DNA of 64,000 nt from Galbibacter sp035306585. GTDB lineage: Bacteria; Bacteroidota; Bacteroidia; Flavobacteriales; Flavobacteriaceae. Within the stretch, counting starts at the first letter, position 1, and each line of letters opens with the position of its first letter. Made by a program: the position numbers and the translations under genes. This document shows, piece by piece, positions 1-7,936 of the stretch. The DNA lies in NCBI RefSeq assembly GCF_035306585.1, contig NZ_DATGNU010000034.1, forward strand, positions 27,753 through 91,752, given 5' to 3'. Below the pieces are notes generated by a model. It saw only the letters and a program-made list of their open reading frames with translations. It had not been told where the DNA came from and did no database searches.

Positions 1-780
1 AGTTGTTGGACACATGAGGTTTCGACTGAAAAAGCGAAGTTCTCCACTGTCCTGATCTAAAATCATTAACACATCCTCTCCATGGTACATCGCGGTTTGG
101 ATGGACTCAGTTAAACGTTTGATAGTCTGTTCTGTACGCTCCACAACTAAACGATCGATCACAATTTCGATATCGTGAGTCTTGTAACGATCCACTTTCA
201 TTCCCTTCTCCAAGTCTAGTAGTTCACCGTCAACGCGTACCTTGGCAAACCCCTGTTTTGAAATATGCTCAAAAAGTTCACGGTAATGCCCTTTACGACT
301 TCGAATTACAGGGGAGAGTATATTAATCCGTTTGCCTTGAAATTCTGCTAGGATTAATTCCTGGATCTGTGCATCGCTATAGCTCACCATTTTCTCTCCG
401 GTGGCATAGCTATAGGCATCGGAGGCTCTGGCATAAAGAAGCCTTAAGAAATCATATATTTCGGTGATGGTCCCAACGGTAGATCTTGGAGATTTTGAAG
501 TGGTCTTTTGCTCAATAGCAATCACTGGTGACAGACCGTCAATCTTATCAACATCGGGACGTTCCAAACCTCCCAAAAATTGCCGTGCATAGGCAGAAAA
601 AGTTTCAATATATCTTCTTTGACCTTCGGCATAAATGGTATCAAAGGCAAGCGATGATTTACCACTTCCTGATAGGCCTGTGATCACTACTAATTTTTCC
701 CGGGGTATTGTAACATCTATATTTTTAAGGTTATGAACTCTAGCACCCTTTACCTGAATATTATCTTCATGATTTGTCAT
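1..780 (-). CDS. uvrA: Excinuclease ABC subunit A, N-terminal part (runs off left edge)
   Basis: About 260 N-terminal residues of UvrA, the DNA-damage-recognition ATPase of nucleotide excision repair. The frame opens at an ATG whose complement is at 778-780 and stays open to base 1. The Walker A motif GLSGSGKSS is near residue 30. It is followed by the UvrA-typical stretches SAYARQFL and DGLSPVIAIEQKT and by STVGTITEIYDFLRLLYAR, which leads towards the first zinc-binding and signature regions beyond the window. The sequence after the Walker motif (DAQIQELIL, SPVIRSRKGHY) also fits the family. The gene is divergent from the MarR-GNAT gene across about 200 bases. The 3' two thirds are not visible, so integrity cannot be judged. 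Confidence 0.95.
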   Translation of the reverse strand, partial: MTNHEDNIQVKGARVHNLKNIDVTIPREKLVVITGLSGSGKSSLAFDTIYAEGQRRYIETFSAYARQFLGGLERPDVDKIDGLSPVIAIEQKTTSKSPRSTVGTITEIYDFLRLLYARASDAYSYATGEKMVSYSDAQIQELILAEFQGKRINILSPVIRSRKGHYRELFEHISKQGFAKVRVDGELLDLEKGMKVDRYKTHDIEIVIDRLVVERTEQTIKRLTESIQTAMYHGEDVLMILDQDSGELRFFSRNLMCPTT

Positions 781-910
781 ATAATACGCAAAACAACAAA
801 ATTACAATATTCAACTGTAATTAAGAAGCTACAAGAATCTTGATACTTATTAAATTATAAAAGTTACTCCTAATTTTTTCATAAAACCAAATACAATCTT
901 GCTCACTTTT

Positions 911-941
911 TTTGTTGATAGTTGCTTTTAAAATAAATTTG
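911..941 (+). promoter_or_regulatory. Bacteroidota-type promoter for the MarR-GNAT gene
   Basis: TTTG at 911-914, then 19 bases, then TAAATTTG at 934-941, an exact match to the TTTG / TAnnTTTG consensus known for Bacteroidota. Expected transcription start is about 946-950, roughly 30 bases before the ATG at 977. Function is inferred from the match and position. Confidence 0.6.
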
Positions 942-976
942 CATAACCTGTTATATAATCATCAATTCTTTAAGAA

Positions 977-1936
977 ATGGCTGAAATTTTCAAACGCATT
1001 GGCACTATGGCGATAGTGAGTAGATTACGCTTATTAAGTCAACAACTTACCGATGACGCAAGTAAGCTTTACCAGGTGTATGACATCGATGGATTTTCAT
1101 CTAAATGGTTCCCAGTCTATTTCATCCTCCATCAAGATGGGAAGCAAACGATCACACAAATTGCACAAAGTATAGGTCATTCTCAACCTTCTGTAACGAA
1201 AATTATAAAAGAAATGGCCGCAGCTGGCCTAGTTAAAGAGCATCTTAAATCAAAAGACAAACGCAAAAATGTCGTCGGGCTTACAGTTAAAGGAATGAAT
1301 ATCTCAGAACAGATCATAAATGAACTCTCTAGGGATGCTAACACTGCTATAGATCAAATGATTGCACAGTCACAGAACAACCTATGGGATGCCATCGAAG
1401 AATGGGAACAGTTATTAAAGCAAAAATCCTTATTAAAAAGAATCCAAGAACAGAAAAAACAGCGAGAAACTAAGCACATTCAAATTGTTCCGTACCAAGG
1501 CGCGTATAAGTCCATTTTCAAGAATCTAAATCAACAGTGGGTTTCAACCTATTTTGAGATGGAAGAAACCGACTATAAATACCTGGATCATCCAGAGGAA
1601 AATATTATAGAAAAAGGAGGTCAAATTCTGGTGGCTCTTTATAAGGATCAGCCAATGGGTGTTTGCGCGCTAGCTAAAATGGAAGATCCAGAATATGATT
1701 TTGAATTAATCAAGATGGCCGTTTCCCCTGAAGCTCAAGGTAAAAACATAGGCTATTTATTAGGCAAAGAAGCCATTAGACTTGCCAAAGAATTAGGTGC
1801 TACAAAATTATATTTGGAAAGTAATCACGTTTTAAAACCTGCGGTAAACCTTTATCACAAACTAGGATTTGTAAATATTTCTACTCGTTGGAGCCCTTAT
1901 AAGAGAGCAGATGTTCAAATGGAACTAGTATTATAA
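977..1936 (+). CDS. MarR-family regulator fused to a GNAT acetyltransferase
   Basis: A 319-residue two-domain protein. Residues ~1-150 form a MarR winged helix: ITQIAQSIGHSQPSVTKIIKEM is the recognition-helix region and KDKRKNVVGLT the wing. Residues ~165-319 form a GNAT domain with the acetyl-CoA-binding core MAVSPEAQGKNIGYLL and the C-terminal AVNLYHKLGF motif. MarR-GNAT fusions are a known architecture, but the acetyl-group acceptor is not predictable here. It probably binds DNA and acetylates a small molecule. It is transcribed alone from a good promoter, divergent from uvrA and convergent with the aldehyde dehydrogenase 54 bases downstream. The first ATG is used; an in-frame ATG at codon 11 is an alternative start. 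Confidence 0.85.
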   Translation: MAEIFKRIGTMAIVSRLRLLSQQLTDDASKLYQVYDIDGFSSKWFPVYFILHQDGKQTITQIAQSIGHSQPSVTKIIKEMAAAGLVKEHLKSKDKRKNVVGLTVKGMNISEQIINELSRDANTAIDQMIAQSQNNLWDAIEEWEQLLKQKSLLKRIQEQKKQRETKHIQIVPYQGAYKSIFKNLNQQWVSTYFEMEETDYKYLDHPEENIIEKGGQILVALYKDQPMGVCALAKMEDPEYDFELIKMAVSPEAQGKNIGYLLGKEAIRLAKELGATKLYLESNHVLKPAVNLYHKLGFVNISTRWSPYKRADVQMELVL

Positions 1937-1990
1937 ATAGTGCCTAATTCCCTTTATGCAACCTATTCTAAATCCCTTATAGCAAGTGGT

Positions 1991-3364
1991 TTATACGATC
2001 TTTTGAAAAAATTTAAGCCATTTCGATTTTCCCTTATAAGGAGGGTAGCGAAGGGATATATCAAGCCAAGTACTTCTTCGGACAATGGCTTTTTGGTGAG
2101 AAAAGGTTTTAAAGGTATAAGCACCATGATAAGCTCCCATTCCACTATGTCCCACACCGCCAAAAGGAAGGTTTTTGTCTGCGTAATGTATCATGGTATC
2201 ATTGATTACTCCACCACCAAATGAAAAACTTTGTAAAACCCTGTCGGTAAATATTTTGTCACTACTAAATACATATAACGCCAGGGGTTTTTCAAACCGA
2301 CTAATAATTTGATGTACCTGTTCGAAGGATTGAAATCCAATTATAGGAAGGATGGGTCCGAAAATCTCTTGCTGCATTAGTGGGCTATCTATATGAGGTT
2401 CATCTACTAGCGTTGGCACAAAAAATTGACCATCAACTTTCCCTCCAAATAGCACCTCCTGTCCATTTAAAAGCGTTAACAGTCGCTCTTTATGATCTGG
2501 ATTTATAATATCGGTATAATCGCTTGTGGACTTGCCTAACTTGGGAAAGGCTTTCGTGATTTCTTCTTTAAGTGCATGAACCAATTGATCTTTCACTTTG
2601 TAATGGACCAGTAGGTAGTCCGGTGCAATACAACTTTGTCCAGCATTTAAAAACTTTCCCCAGACGATTCGTTTTGCTAAGTGCTTAAATTTAGCCGTCG
2701 AATCTACAATACAAGGGCTTTTTCCGCCGAGTTCTAGAGTGACAGGGGTCAGATGTTCTGCTGCCTTTTTATATACATATTTCCCCACCTGAGTACTGCC
2801 AGTAAAAAAAATATAATCCCATCGAAATTCCAAAAGACTTTGAGCTGTTTGCTTGTCTCCAATGACCACAGCCACATAATCTTGGTCAAAAATATCCTGG
2901 ATAATTTCTGTGATGATACTAGTGGTATTAGGGCTCATCTCAGAGGGCTTGAGCACCACTGTATTCCCCGCTGCTATGGCACCTATTAATGGCATTATGG
3001 TGAGTGCAAAGGGGTAATTCCAGGGTGAAATAATCAAGACTCTTCCATAGGGTTCTTGGTATATTTTAGAAGTGGAGGGGAAATTTAAAATACTTGAAGC
3101 AACCCTTTTAGGTTGCGTCCATTTATCGATGTGTTTTAGCGTGTTATTAATTTCTCCAATTACTATATTAAGCTCCGTTGCCAATGCCTCGAAGGCAGGC
3201 TTTTTTAAATCCTTGTGGATCGCTTTAAGGATAACTCCTTCACGGTTTATAATAGTACTTCTAAGCGCTTTGAGTAATTGTTTTCTAGTGGAAATAGCCA
3301 TTGTACCGCCACTTTTAAAAAATACATCCTGACCTTTAATCAATTTTGATATATCTGTTCGCAT
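1991..3364 (-). CDS. NAD(P)-dependent aldehyde dehydrogenase (class 3 / fatty aldehyde type)
   Basis: 457 residues, the usual size of the short class 3 ALDH group that oxidises medium- or long-chain and aromatic aldehydes. Visible motifs: ISPWNYPF (cofactor pocket), FTGSTQVGK (NAD loop), the general-base Glu in LELGGKSPC, the catalytic Cys in AGQSCIAPDYLL, and QQEIFGPILPI. No C-terminal membrane anchor is evident. The start ATG (complement at 3362-3364) lies almost back to back with the ilv leader, so the two divergent transcripts must start in overlapping DNA. The substrate cannot be told from sequence. The gene converges on the MarR-GNAT gene. Confidence 0.9.
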   Translation of the reverse strand: MRTDISKLIKGQDVFFKSGGTMAISTRKQLLKALRSTIINREGVILKAIHKDLKKPAFEALATELNIVIGEINNTLKHIDKWTQPKRVASSILNFPSTSKIYQEPYGRVLIISPWNYPFALTIMPLIGAIAAGNTVVLKPSEMSPNTTSIITEIIQDIFDQDYVAVVIGDKQTAQSLLEFRWDYIFFTGSTQVGKYVYKKAAEHLTPVTLELGGKSPCIVDSTAKFKHLAKRIVWGKFLNAGQSCIAPDYLLVHYKVKDQLVHALKEEITKAFPKLGKSTSDYTDIINPDHKERLLTLLNGQEVLFGGKVDGQFFVPTLVDEPHIDSPLMQQEIFGPILPIIGFQSFEQVHQIISRFEKPLALYVFSSDKIFTDRVLQSFSFGGGVINDTMIHYADKNLPFGGVGHSGMGAYHGAYTFKTFSHQKAIVRRSTWLDISLRYPPYKGKSKWLKFFQKIV

Positions 3365-3396
3365 TGTTAAAATGGGTCAAAAGTTTTTTAAATTTA
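3364..3396 (+). promoter_or_regulatory. Candidate promoter of the ilv leader
   Basis: TTG at 3364-3366 and TAAATTTA at 3389-3396 (7 of 8 to TAnnTTTG) separated by 22 bases. The spacer is slightly long. A start near 3402 would leave about 18 untranslated bases before leader peptide 1 (ATG at 3420). It overlaps the start codon of the divergent aldehyde dehydrogenase. This is an inference from motif and position only. Confidence 0.35.
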
Positions 3397-3419
3397 GAAA
3401 ATATATCTAAATTGCCTCT

Positions 3420-3476
3420 ATGAAAAAGCTAATAATTCTTATTCGTCCAATTCAAAACGTGGTGATTATTCACTGA
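3420..3476 (+). CDS. ilv leader peptide 1
   Basis: An 18-codon frame reading MKKLIILIRPIQNVVIIH and then TGA. Ten of the 18 residues are Ile, Leu or Val, the products of the operon that follows. The stop codon lies 6 bases before a G-rich segment (3483-3488) able to form the antiterminator, the spacing expected of a ribosome-sensed attenuator. Leader peptides of this composition are the hallmark of ilv attenuation in other bacteria. There is no Shine-Dalgarno, as usual in this phylum. The reading frame and composition are directly visible; translation is inferred. Confidence 0.75.
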   Translation: MKKLIILIRPIQNVVIIH

Positions 3477-3482
3477 GCGTGA

Positions 3483-3538
3483 GGAGGGAATTTATAGCAT
3501 TTTAATTTGTGACCTTCCATAAGTGCGGAAGGTTTTTT
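3483..3538 (+). terminator. ilv attenuator 1 (antiterminator / terminator)
   Basis: Terminator: ACCTTCC (3512-3518) pairs with GGAAGGT (3527-3533) and is followed by a T run to 3538. Antiterminator: GGAGGG (3483-3488) can pair instead with CCTTCC (3513-3518), with one G-U pair. A ribosome that reaches the leader stop at 3474-3476 would cover 3483-3488 and let the terminator form. One stalled on Ile/Leu/Val codons upstream would leave it free. Pairing was read by eye; energies were not computed. Confidence 0.65.
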
Positions 3539-3544
3539 ATTTAT

Positions 3545-3598
3545 ATGAAGAACATTTTAAACATAGTCATTCGAATTATGAACTCAAGGTCGAGTTGA
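3545..3598 (+). CDS. ilv leader peptide 2
   Basis: A second short frame, MKNILNIVIRIMNSRSS, begins 7 bases after the first attenuator's T run. Six of the first 11 residues are Ile, Leu or Val (codons 4-11). Its TGA stop (3596-3598) is itself part of the 5' arm of the second antiterminator. The arrangement repeats that of leader 1, although the sequence is clearly different, so it is not a recent exact duplication. Translation is inferred from composition and position. Confidence 0.65.
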   Translation: MKNILNIVIRIMNSRSS

Positions 3599-3660
3599 TA
3601 CAGTTTCGAGTGCTCAAAATTATAGGGTCTGTATCAGTTGTGATGCAGGCCTTTTTTTTT
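3596..3660 (+). terminator. ilv attenuator 2 (antiterminator / terminator)
   Basis: Terminator: GGTCTGTATCA (3626-3636), loop GTTG, TGATGCAGGCC (3641-3651), an 11-pair stem including G-U pairs, then nine T (3652-3660). Antiterminator: TGATACAG (3596-3603) is perfectly complementary to CTGTATCA (3629-3636), the 5' arm of the terminator. The two structures exclude each other, and the leader-2 stop codon lies inside the antiterminator arm. This is the clearest attenuator in the window. Confidence 0.8.
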
Positions 3661-3719
3661 ACCGAACTTCTAGGTGTTAAATCGCCAAAAGAAGAAAGTT
3701 TTTAGAATAATTCAAAGAA

Positions 3720-3746
3720 TAAATTAGGTTTGAGTGTCCTAATTTA
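3720..3746 (+). other. Hairpin in the ilv mRNA leader
   Basis: TAAATTAGG (3720-3728) and CCTAATTTA (3738-3746) form a perfect 9-pair stem with a 9-base loop and no T run. It could stabilise the 5' end of read-through mRNA; no function is shown. The rest of 3661-3893 has no recognisable gene. Confidence 0.35.
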
Positions 3747-3847
3747 ATCTATTTAAAAAGTTGTAATTGAGCAAGTTAACTATTTTATAATGCAATTGGA
3801 TTTAAAGTCTCACCAATAATATGGCATTTTTTACAAATGCATTAGTA

Positions 3848-3855
3848 TAATTTTG
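3848..3855 (+). promoter_or_regulatory. Possible secondary -7 box just before ilvD
   Basis: TAATTTTG is an exact TAnnTTTG match, 39 bases before the ilvD start. No good TTG/TTTG box is seen at the usual distance upstream, so this may be chance in AT-rich DNA. If active, it would give attenuator-independent transcription. Confidence 0.25.
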
Positions 3856-3893
3856 AATATAATTAAATAATACTCGAAAATTTAACAAATAAA

Positions 3894-5576
3894 GTGAATT
3901 TAAAAAAGTTTAGTCAACAGGTAACACAGGATCCAACGCTACCAGCTGCACAAGCGATGCTACACGCCTTGGGTCTAACGGATGAAGATTTACAAAAGCC
4001 CTTTATCGGTATTGCTAGTACCGGTTACGAAGGGAATCCATGTAATATGCATTTAAATGATTTGGCAACCCATATTAAGAAGGGGACGGCAAATGCTGGC
4101 ATGGTCGGATTGATCTTCAACACCATAGGAGTAAGTGACGGAATTTCTAACGGTACGCCAGGAATGCGGTATTCGCTTCCATCAAGGGATATTATTGCAG
4201 ATTCTGTTGAAACGGTCGTGGAAGCAATGTCGTATGATGGTCTTGTCACTGTTGTAGGCTGTGATAAAAATATGCCTGGAGCACTAATGGCTATGTTAAG
4301 GCTTAATCGTCCTTCCATTTTAGTCTATGGAGGCACGATTGCTTCTGGATGTCATAATGGAAAAAAATTAGATATTATATCTGCTTTTGAGGCTTATGGT
4401 CAAAAAGTTGCAGGAACAATCGATGATAGTGAATTTAACCAAGTGATTCACAAGGCTTGTCCAGGACCTGGTGCTTGTGGTGGTATGTACACCGCCAATA
4501 CCATGGCTTCAGCCATTGAGGCACTAGGAATGTCACTTCCTTTTAATTCTTCTACCCCTGCAGTAAGTAGTGGAAGTTTAAAAGAGCAAGAATGTGAAAA
4601 AGCTGGAGAGGCATTGCGGTATTTATTAGAAAATGATATTAAGCCTTCTGATATTGTCAGTAGAAAGTCACTGGAGAATGCTTTTAGATTAGTCACCGTG
4701 CTAGGAGGGTCTACCAATGCGGTGCTTCACTTCTTAGCTATTGCGAAAGCAGCTCAAGTAGAGTTTACCTTAGAGGACTTTAAACGCATCAGTGATAACA
4801 CACCTTTGTTGGCAGACTTAAAACCAAGTGGTAAATATTCCATGGAAGATCTGCACGGAGTTGGAGGAATCCCTGGAGTGTTAAAATATATGTTAGACAA
4901 TGATATGCTCCATGGTGATTGTTTAACAGTTACTGGAAAGACACTAGCAGAGAACCTTAAAGATGTACCTAATTTAATTCAAGGGCAAGATATTATTCAC
5001 ACCCTAGAGAATCCTATAAAAGAAACAGGGCACATTAGAATCCTATTTGGAAACCTTGCTACCGAAGGTGCTGTAGCGAAGATCACTGGTAAAGAAGGCT
5101 TGGCATTCAAAGGCCCAGCTAAAGTATACGACAGTGAGATCGAAGTAAATAAAAGCATTAAAAACGGTGAGGTCAAAAAAGGAGACGTGGTTATTATCCG
5201 TTATGAAGGCCCTAAAGGAGCCCCTGGAATGCCTGAAATGCTTAAGCCAACATCTTCGATTATGGGAGCAGGACTAGGAAAAGATGTTGCCCTAATTACA
5301 GATGGTCGTTTCTCCGGAGGATCCCACGGATTTGTGGTAGGACATGTGTCCCCAGAGGCACAAGTAGGTGGAAATATTGCCCTTGTAGAAAACGGCGATA
5401 TTATTTCTATCGATGCGGTGAACAATACCATTGACATTGAAATTTCTGATGAAGAATTAGCCAAACGTCGTGCGGCGTGGATAGCACCGGAATTAAAAAT
5501 AAAAAGAGGATCCCTCTACAAATATGCTCAATCAGTATCCTCTGCCTCCAAAGGGTGTGTTACTGATGAATTTTAA
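3894..5576 (+). CDS. ilvD: Dihydroxy-acid dehydratase
   Basis: 560 residues, the full family length. It dehydrates 2,3-dihydroxy-3-methyl(iso)valerate to the 2-oxo acids, the third step of isoleucine/valine synthesis, in the cytosol. Three conserved cysteines typical of the [2Fe-2S] IlvD enzymes are visible: C50 in EGNPCNMHL, C123 in VGCDKNMPGA and C195 in GPGACGGMYTANTM. The C-terminal motif GRFSGGSHGFVVGH is also present. The start is GTG at 3894; no in-frame ATG lies nearby upstream, and the peptide begins in register with the family. It is the first gene of an ilvD-B-N-C-A operon, 53 bases before ilvB, and is probably controlled by the tandem attenuator upstream. Confidence 0.97.
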   Translation: MNLKKFSQQVTQDPTLPAAQAMLHALGLTDEDLQKPFIGIASTGYEGNPCNMHLNDLATHIKKGTANAGMVGLIFNTIGVSDGISNGTPGMRYSLPSRDIIADSVETVVEAMSYDGLVTVVGCDKNMPGALMAMLRLNRPSILVYGGTIASGCHNGKKLDIISAFEAYGQKVAGTIDDSEFNQVIHKACPGPGACGGMYTANTMASAIEALGMSLPFNSSTPAVSSGSLKEQECEKAGEALRYLLENDIKPSDIVSRKSLENAFRLVTVLGGSTNAVLHFLAIAKAAQVEFTLEDFKRISDNTPLLADLKPSGKYSMEDLHGVGGIPGVLKYMLDNDMLHGDCLTVTGKTLAENLKDVPNLIQGQDIIHTLENPIKETGHIRILFGNLATEGAVAKITGKEGLAFKGPAKVYDSEIEVNKSIKNGEVKKGDVVIIRYEGPKGAPGMPEMLKPTSSIMGAGLGKDVALITDGRFSGGSHGFVVGHVSPEAQVGGNIALVENGDIISIDAVNNTIDIEISDEELAKRRAAWIAPELKIKRGSLYKYAQSVSSASKGCVTDEF

Positions 5577-5628
5577 CTTAACATCAATTTGCTAATTACG
5601 GAATTACCGTAGCTAAAAGTTATTACTT

Positions 5629-7362
5629 ATGGAAGTAAAAACATTAAAAAAAGAAGATAGCAAAACCGGAAAAAAAATAAGGATTTCGGGTGCTGAAGCA
5701 GTAATTCACTGCTTATTGGCGGAAGGCATTGATACTGTTTATGGTTACCCAGGAGGAGCCATTATGCCCATTTACGATGAACTATATAAGTTTAGAGGTA
5801 AACTTCATCATGTGTTAACCAGACACGAACAGGGAGCAACTCATGCTGCACAGGGCTATGCCAGAGTTTCAGGAAAGGTTGGTGTAGCGATGGCTACCTC
5901 TGGGCCTGGTGCAACAAATTTAATTACTGGTATCGCAGATGCTCAGATTGATTCTACACCTATGGTGTGTATTACCGGACAAGTTGCTCGTCATTTACTG
6001 GGATCTGACGCGTTTCAAGAGACAGATATTGTGGGAATTTCTACACCAGTAACCAAATGGAATTATCAGATCACTCAAGCTTCCGAAATTCCTGAGATCA
6101 TAGCAAAGGCATTCTTTATTGCACGTTCTGGAAGACCAGGACCTGTACTTATTGATATTACTAAAAATGCACAATTCGAAGAATTCGATTTTGATTACCG
6201 GAAATGTACAGCTATTCGAAGCTACAATCCTTTTCCTAAAATCGATCAATCGAAGTTAAGTGAGGCTGCCCAGATTATCAATGGTGCTAAAAAACCCATG
6301 ATTGTTTGGGGACAAGGAATTATCCTTGGAAAAGCAGAACAAGAACTTAAAGCATTTATAGAAAAATCAGGTATTCCTGCCGCTTGGACAATCTTAGGAG
6401 CTTCGGCAATATCCTCCAGCCATCCTCTTAACGTGGGTATGGTCGGAATGCACGGAAACTATGCACCCAACATTTTAACCAATGAATGTGATGTCTTAAT
6501 TGCATTAGGGATGCGGTTTGACGATAGGGTTACGGGGGATTTAAATACCTATGCCAAACAAGCCAAAATTATTCATTTTGAAATAGATCCTTCTGAGATT
6601 AACAAAAACGTTCAGGCCGATGTTGCAGTACTTGGGGATGTAAAGGAAAGCCTTGCCGCCATTTTACCGCAAATCGATCAAAAATCTCATCAAGGCTGGC
6701 ATGATGTATTTAAAGAAAAATACGCCATAGAGTTCGAAAAGGTTATCAAGGGTGATATTCAACCAGAGAAACCAGGTCTTACAATGGGTGAGGTGATTGA
6801 ACAAATAAACATAGCTTCCAATCACCAAGCTGTGATAGTAAGTGATGTTGGTCAACACCAAATGATTGCATGTCGATATGCAAAATTTGAAAAATCCAAA
6901 AGCAATATTACCTCTGGTGGATTAGGAACCATGGGATTTGCATTGCCAGCAGCTATTGGGGCAAAAATGGGTGCTCCTGAAAGACAAGTTGTAGCCATCA
7001 TTGGGGATGGAGGTTATCAAATGACTATACAAGAATTAGGTACCATTTTCCAGACCAATGTACCGGTTAAAATCGTGGTTTTAAATAATGACTTCCTTGG
7101 GATGGTTCGTCAGTGGCAACAGCTATTCTTCGACAAGCGTTATGCTTCTACTGAAATGACAAACCCTGACTTTATCACCATAGCCAAGGGCTATCATATT
7201 GAGGCAAAAAAGATAACCAAACGTGAGGATCTTAAAGAGGCAGTAGAGCAGATGATCGCTTCCGAGAATGCATTCTTTTTAGAGGTAAGTGTAGAGAAGG
7301 AAGACAATGTATTTCCAATGATTCCTTCAGGTGCTTCAGTTTCAGATATTCGTTTAAGCTAA
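5629..7362 (+). CDS. ilvB: Acetolactate synthase, large (catalytic) subunit
   Basis: 577 residues. It condenses pyruvate with pyruvate or 2-oxobutyrate using thiamine diphosphate. Visible are the N-terminal YGYPGGAIMPIYDEL segment, the catalytic Glu at about residue 67 in TRHEQGATHAAQGYAR, the central FAD-binding domain with GMHGNYAPN and MRFDDRVTGDL, and the ThDP/Mg motif GDGGYQMTIQEL...NNDFLGMVRQWQ near residue 465. About 20 residues precede the conserved core, fitting the ATG at 5629. A short dyad (TACGG/CCGTA, 5597-5611) lies in the ilvD-ilvB gap. The small-subunit gene follows after 12 bases, consistent with co-translation of the holoenzyme. Confidence 0.97.
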   Translation: MEVKTLKKEDSKTGKKIRISGAEAVIHCLLAEGIDTVYGYPGGAIMPIYDELYKFRGKLHHVLTRHEQGATHAAQGYARVSGKVGVAMATSGPGATNLITGIADAQIDSTPMVCITGQVARHLLGSDAFQETDIVGISTPVTKWNYQITQASEIPEIIAKAFFIARSGRPGPVLIDITKNAQFEEFDFDYRKCTAIRSYNPFPKIDQSKLSEAAQIINGAKKPMIVWGQGIILGKAEQELKAFIEKSGIPAAWTILGASAISSSHPLNVGMVGMHGNYAPNILTNECDVLIALGMRFDDRVTGDLNTYAKQAKIIHFEIDPSEINKNVQADVAVLGDVKESLAAILPQIDQKSHQGWHDVFKEKYAIEFEKVIKGDIQPEKPGLTMGEVIEQINIASNHQAVIVSDVGQHQMIACRYAKFEKSKSNITSGGLGTMGFALPAAIGAKMGAPERQVVAIIGDGGYQMTIQELGTIFQTNVPVKIVVLNNDFLGMVRQWQQLFFDKRYASTEMTNPDFITIAKGYHIEAKKITKREDLKEAVEQMIASENAFFLEVSVEKEDNVFPMIPSGASVSDIRLS

Positions 7363-7374
7363 AAGAATAAAAAA

Positions 7375-7899
7375 ATGGAAAAAAAGAATTTTACGATTTC
7401 AGTTTACTCTGAGAACAACGTAGGATTGTTGAATAGAATTTCAGGTATTTTCTTAAAGAGACACATTAACATTGAAAGCTTAAATGTTTCTAAATCAGAA
7501 ATCGAAGAAGTTTCTAAATTCACAATAGTGGTAAATACCACTGAAGATTGGGCACGAAAAATCGTAGGACAAATAGAAAAACAAATAGAGGTTATAAAAG
7601 CCTACTATCACACCGATGAAGAGACGATATTTCAAGAAACTGCCTTGTTCAAGATTGCTTCAAATCTTCTATTTGAAGAGCGTCAAATTCAAAATATCAT
7701 AAAGGATAATCATTCTACTATAGTAACGGTTTCCCCAGAATTCTTCGTAATCTCAAAATCGGGAAGAAGAGAAGAAATCGAGACCATGTATGAGCAATTA
7801 AGGCCTTATGGTATCATGCAATTTGTTCGTTCAGGGCGTATTGCGGTAACTAAAACAACGATGCAAATTTCATCAATTTTAAAAGAATTTCAAGTTTAA
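7375..7899 (+). CDS. ilvN: Acetolactate synthase, small (regulatory) subunit
   Basis: 174 residues, the normal size of IlvN/IlvH. The N-terminal ACT domain begins FTISVYSENNVGLLNRISGIF with the conserved RRHINIESLNV-like segment (here KRHINIESLNV). The C-terminal ACT-like half (about residues 80-174) contains SRTEI-like ISKSGRREEIETMYEQLRPYGI and ends VRSGRIAVTK. The family binds valine and transmits feedback inhibition to the large subunit. It sits between ilvB and ilvC in the operon. Confidence 0.95.
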   Translation: MEKKNFTISVYSENNVGLLNRISGIFLKRHINIESLNVSKSEIEEVSKFTIVVNTTEDWARKIVGQIEKQIEVIKAYYHTDEETIFQETALFKIASNLLFEERQIQNIIKDNHSTIVTVSPEFFVISKSGRREEIETMYEQLRPYGIMQFVRSGRIAVTKTTMQISSILKEFQV

Positions 7900-7936
7900 A
7901 TTCAATTAATAAACCTAAAAATTTAATACAAAAAAA

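Noticed and set aside
3523..3705. 60-codon + strand open frame across the ilv leader
   Set aside because: It runs through both attenuator hairpins and the T run (giving a poly-Phe stretch) and is out of frame with the leader peptides; the RNA structures explain the region better.
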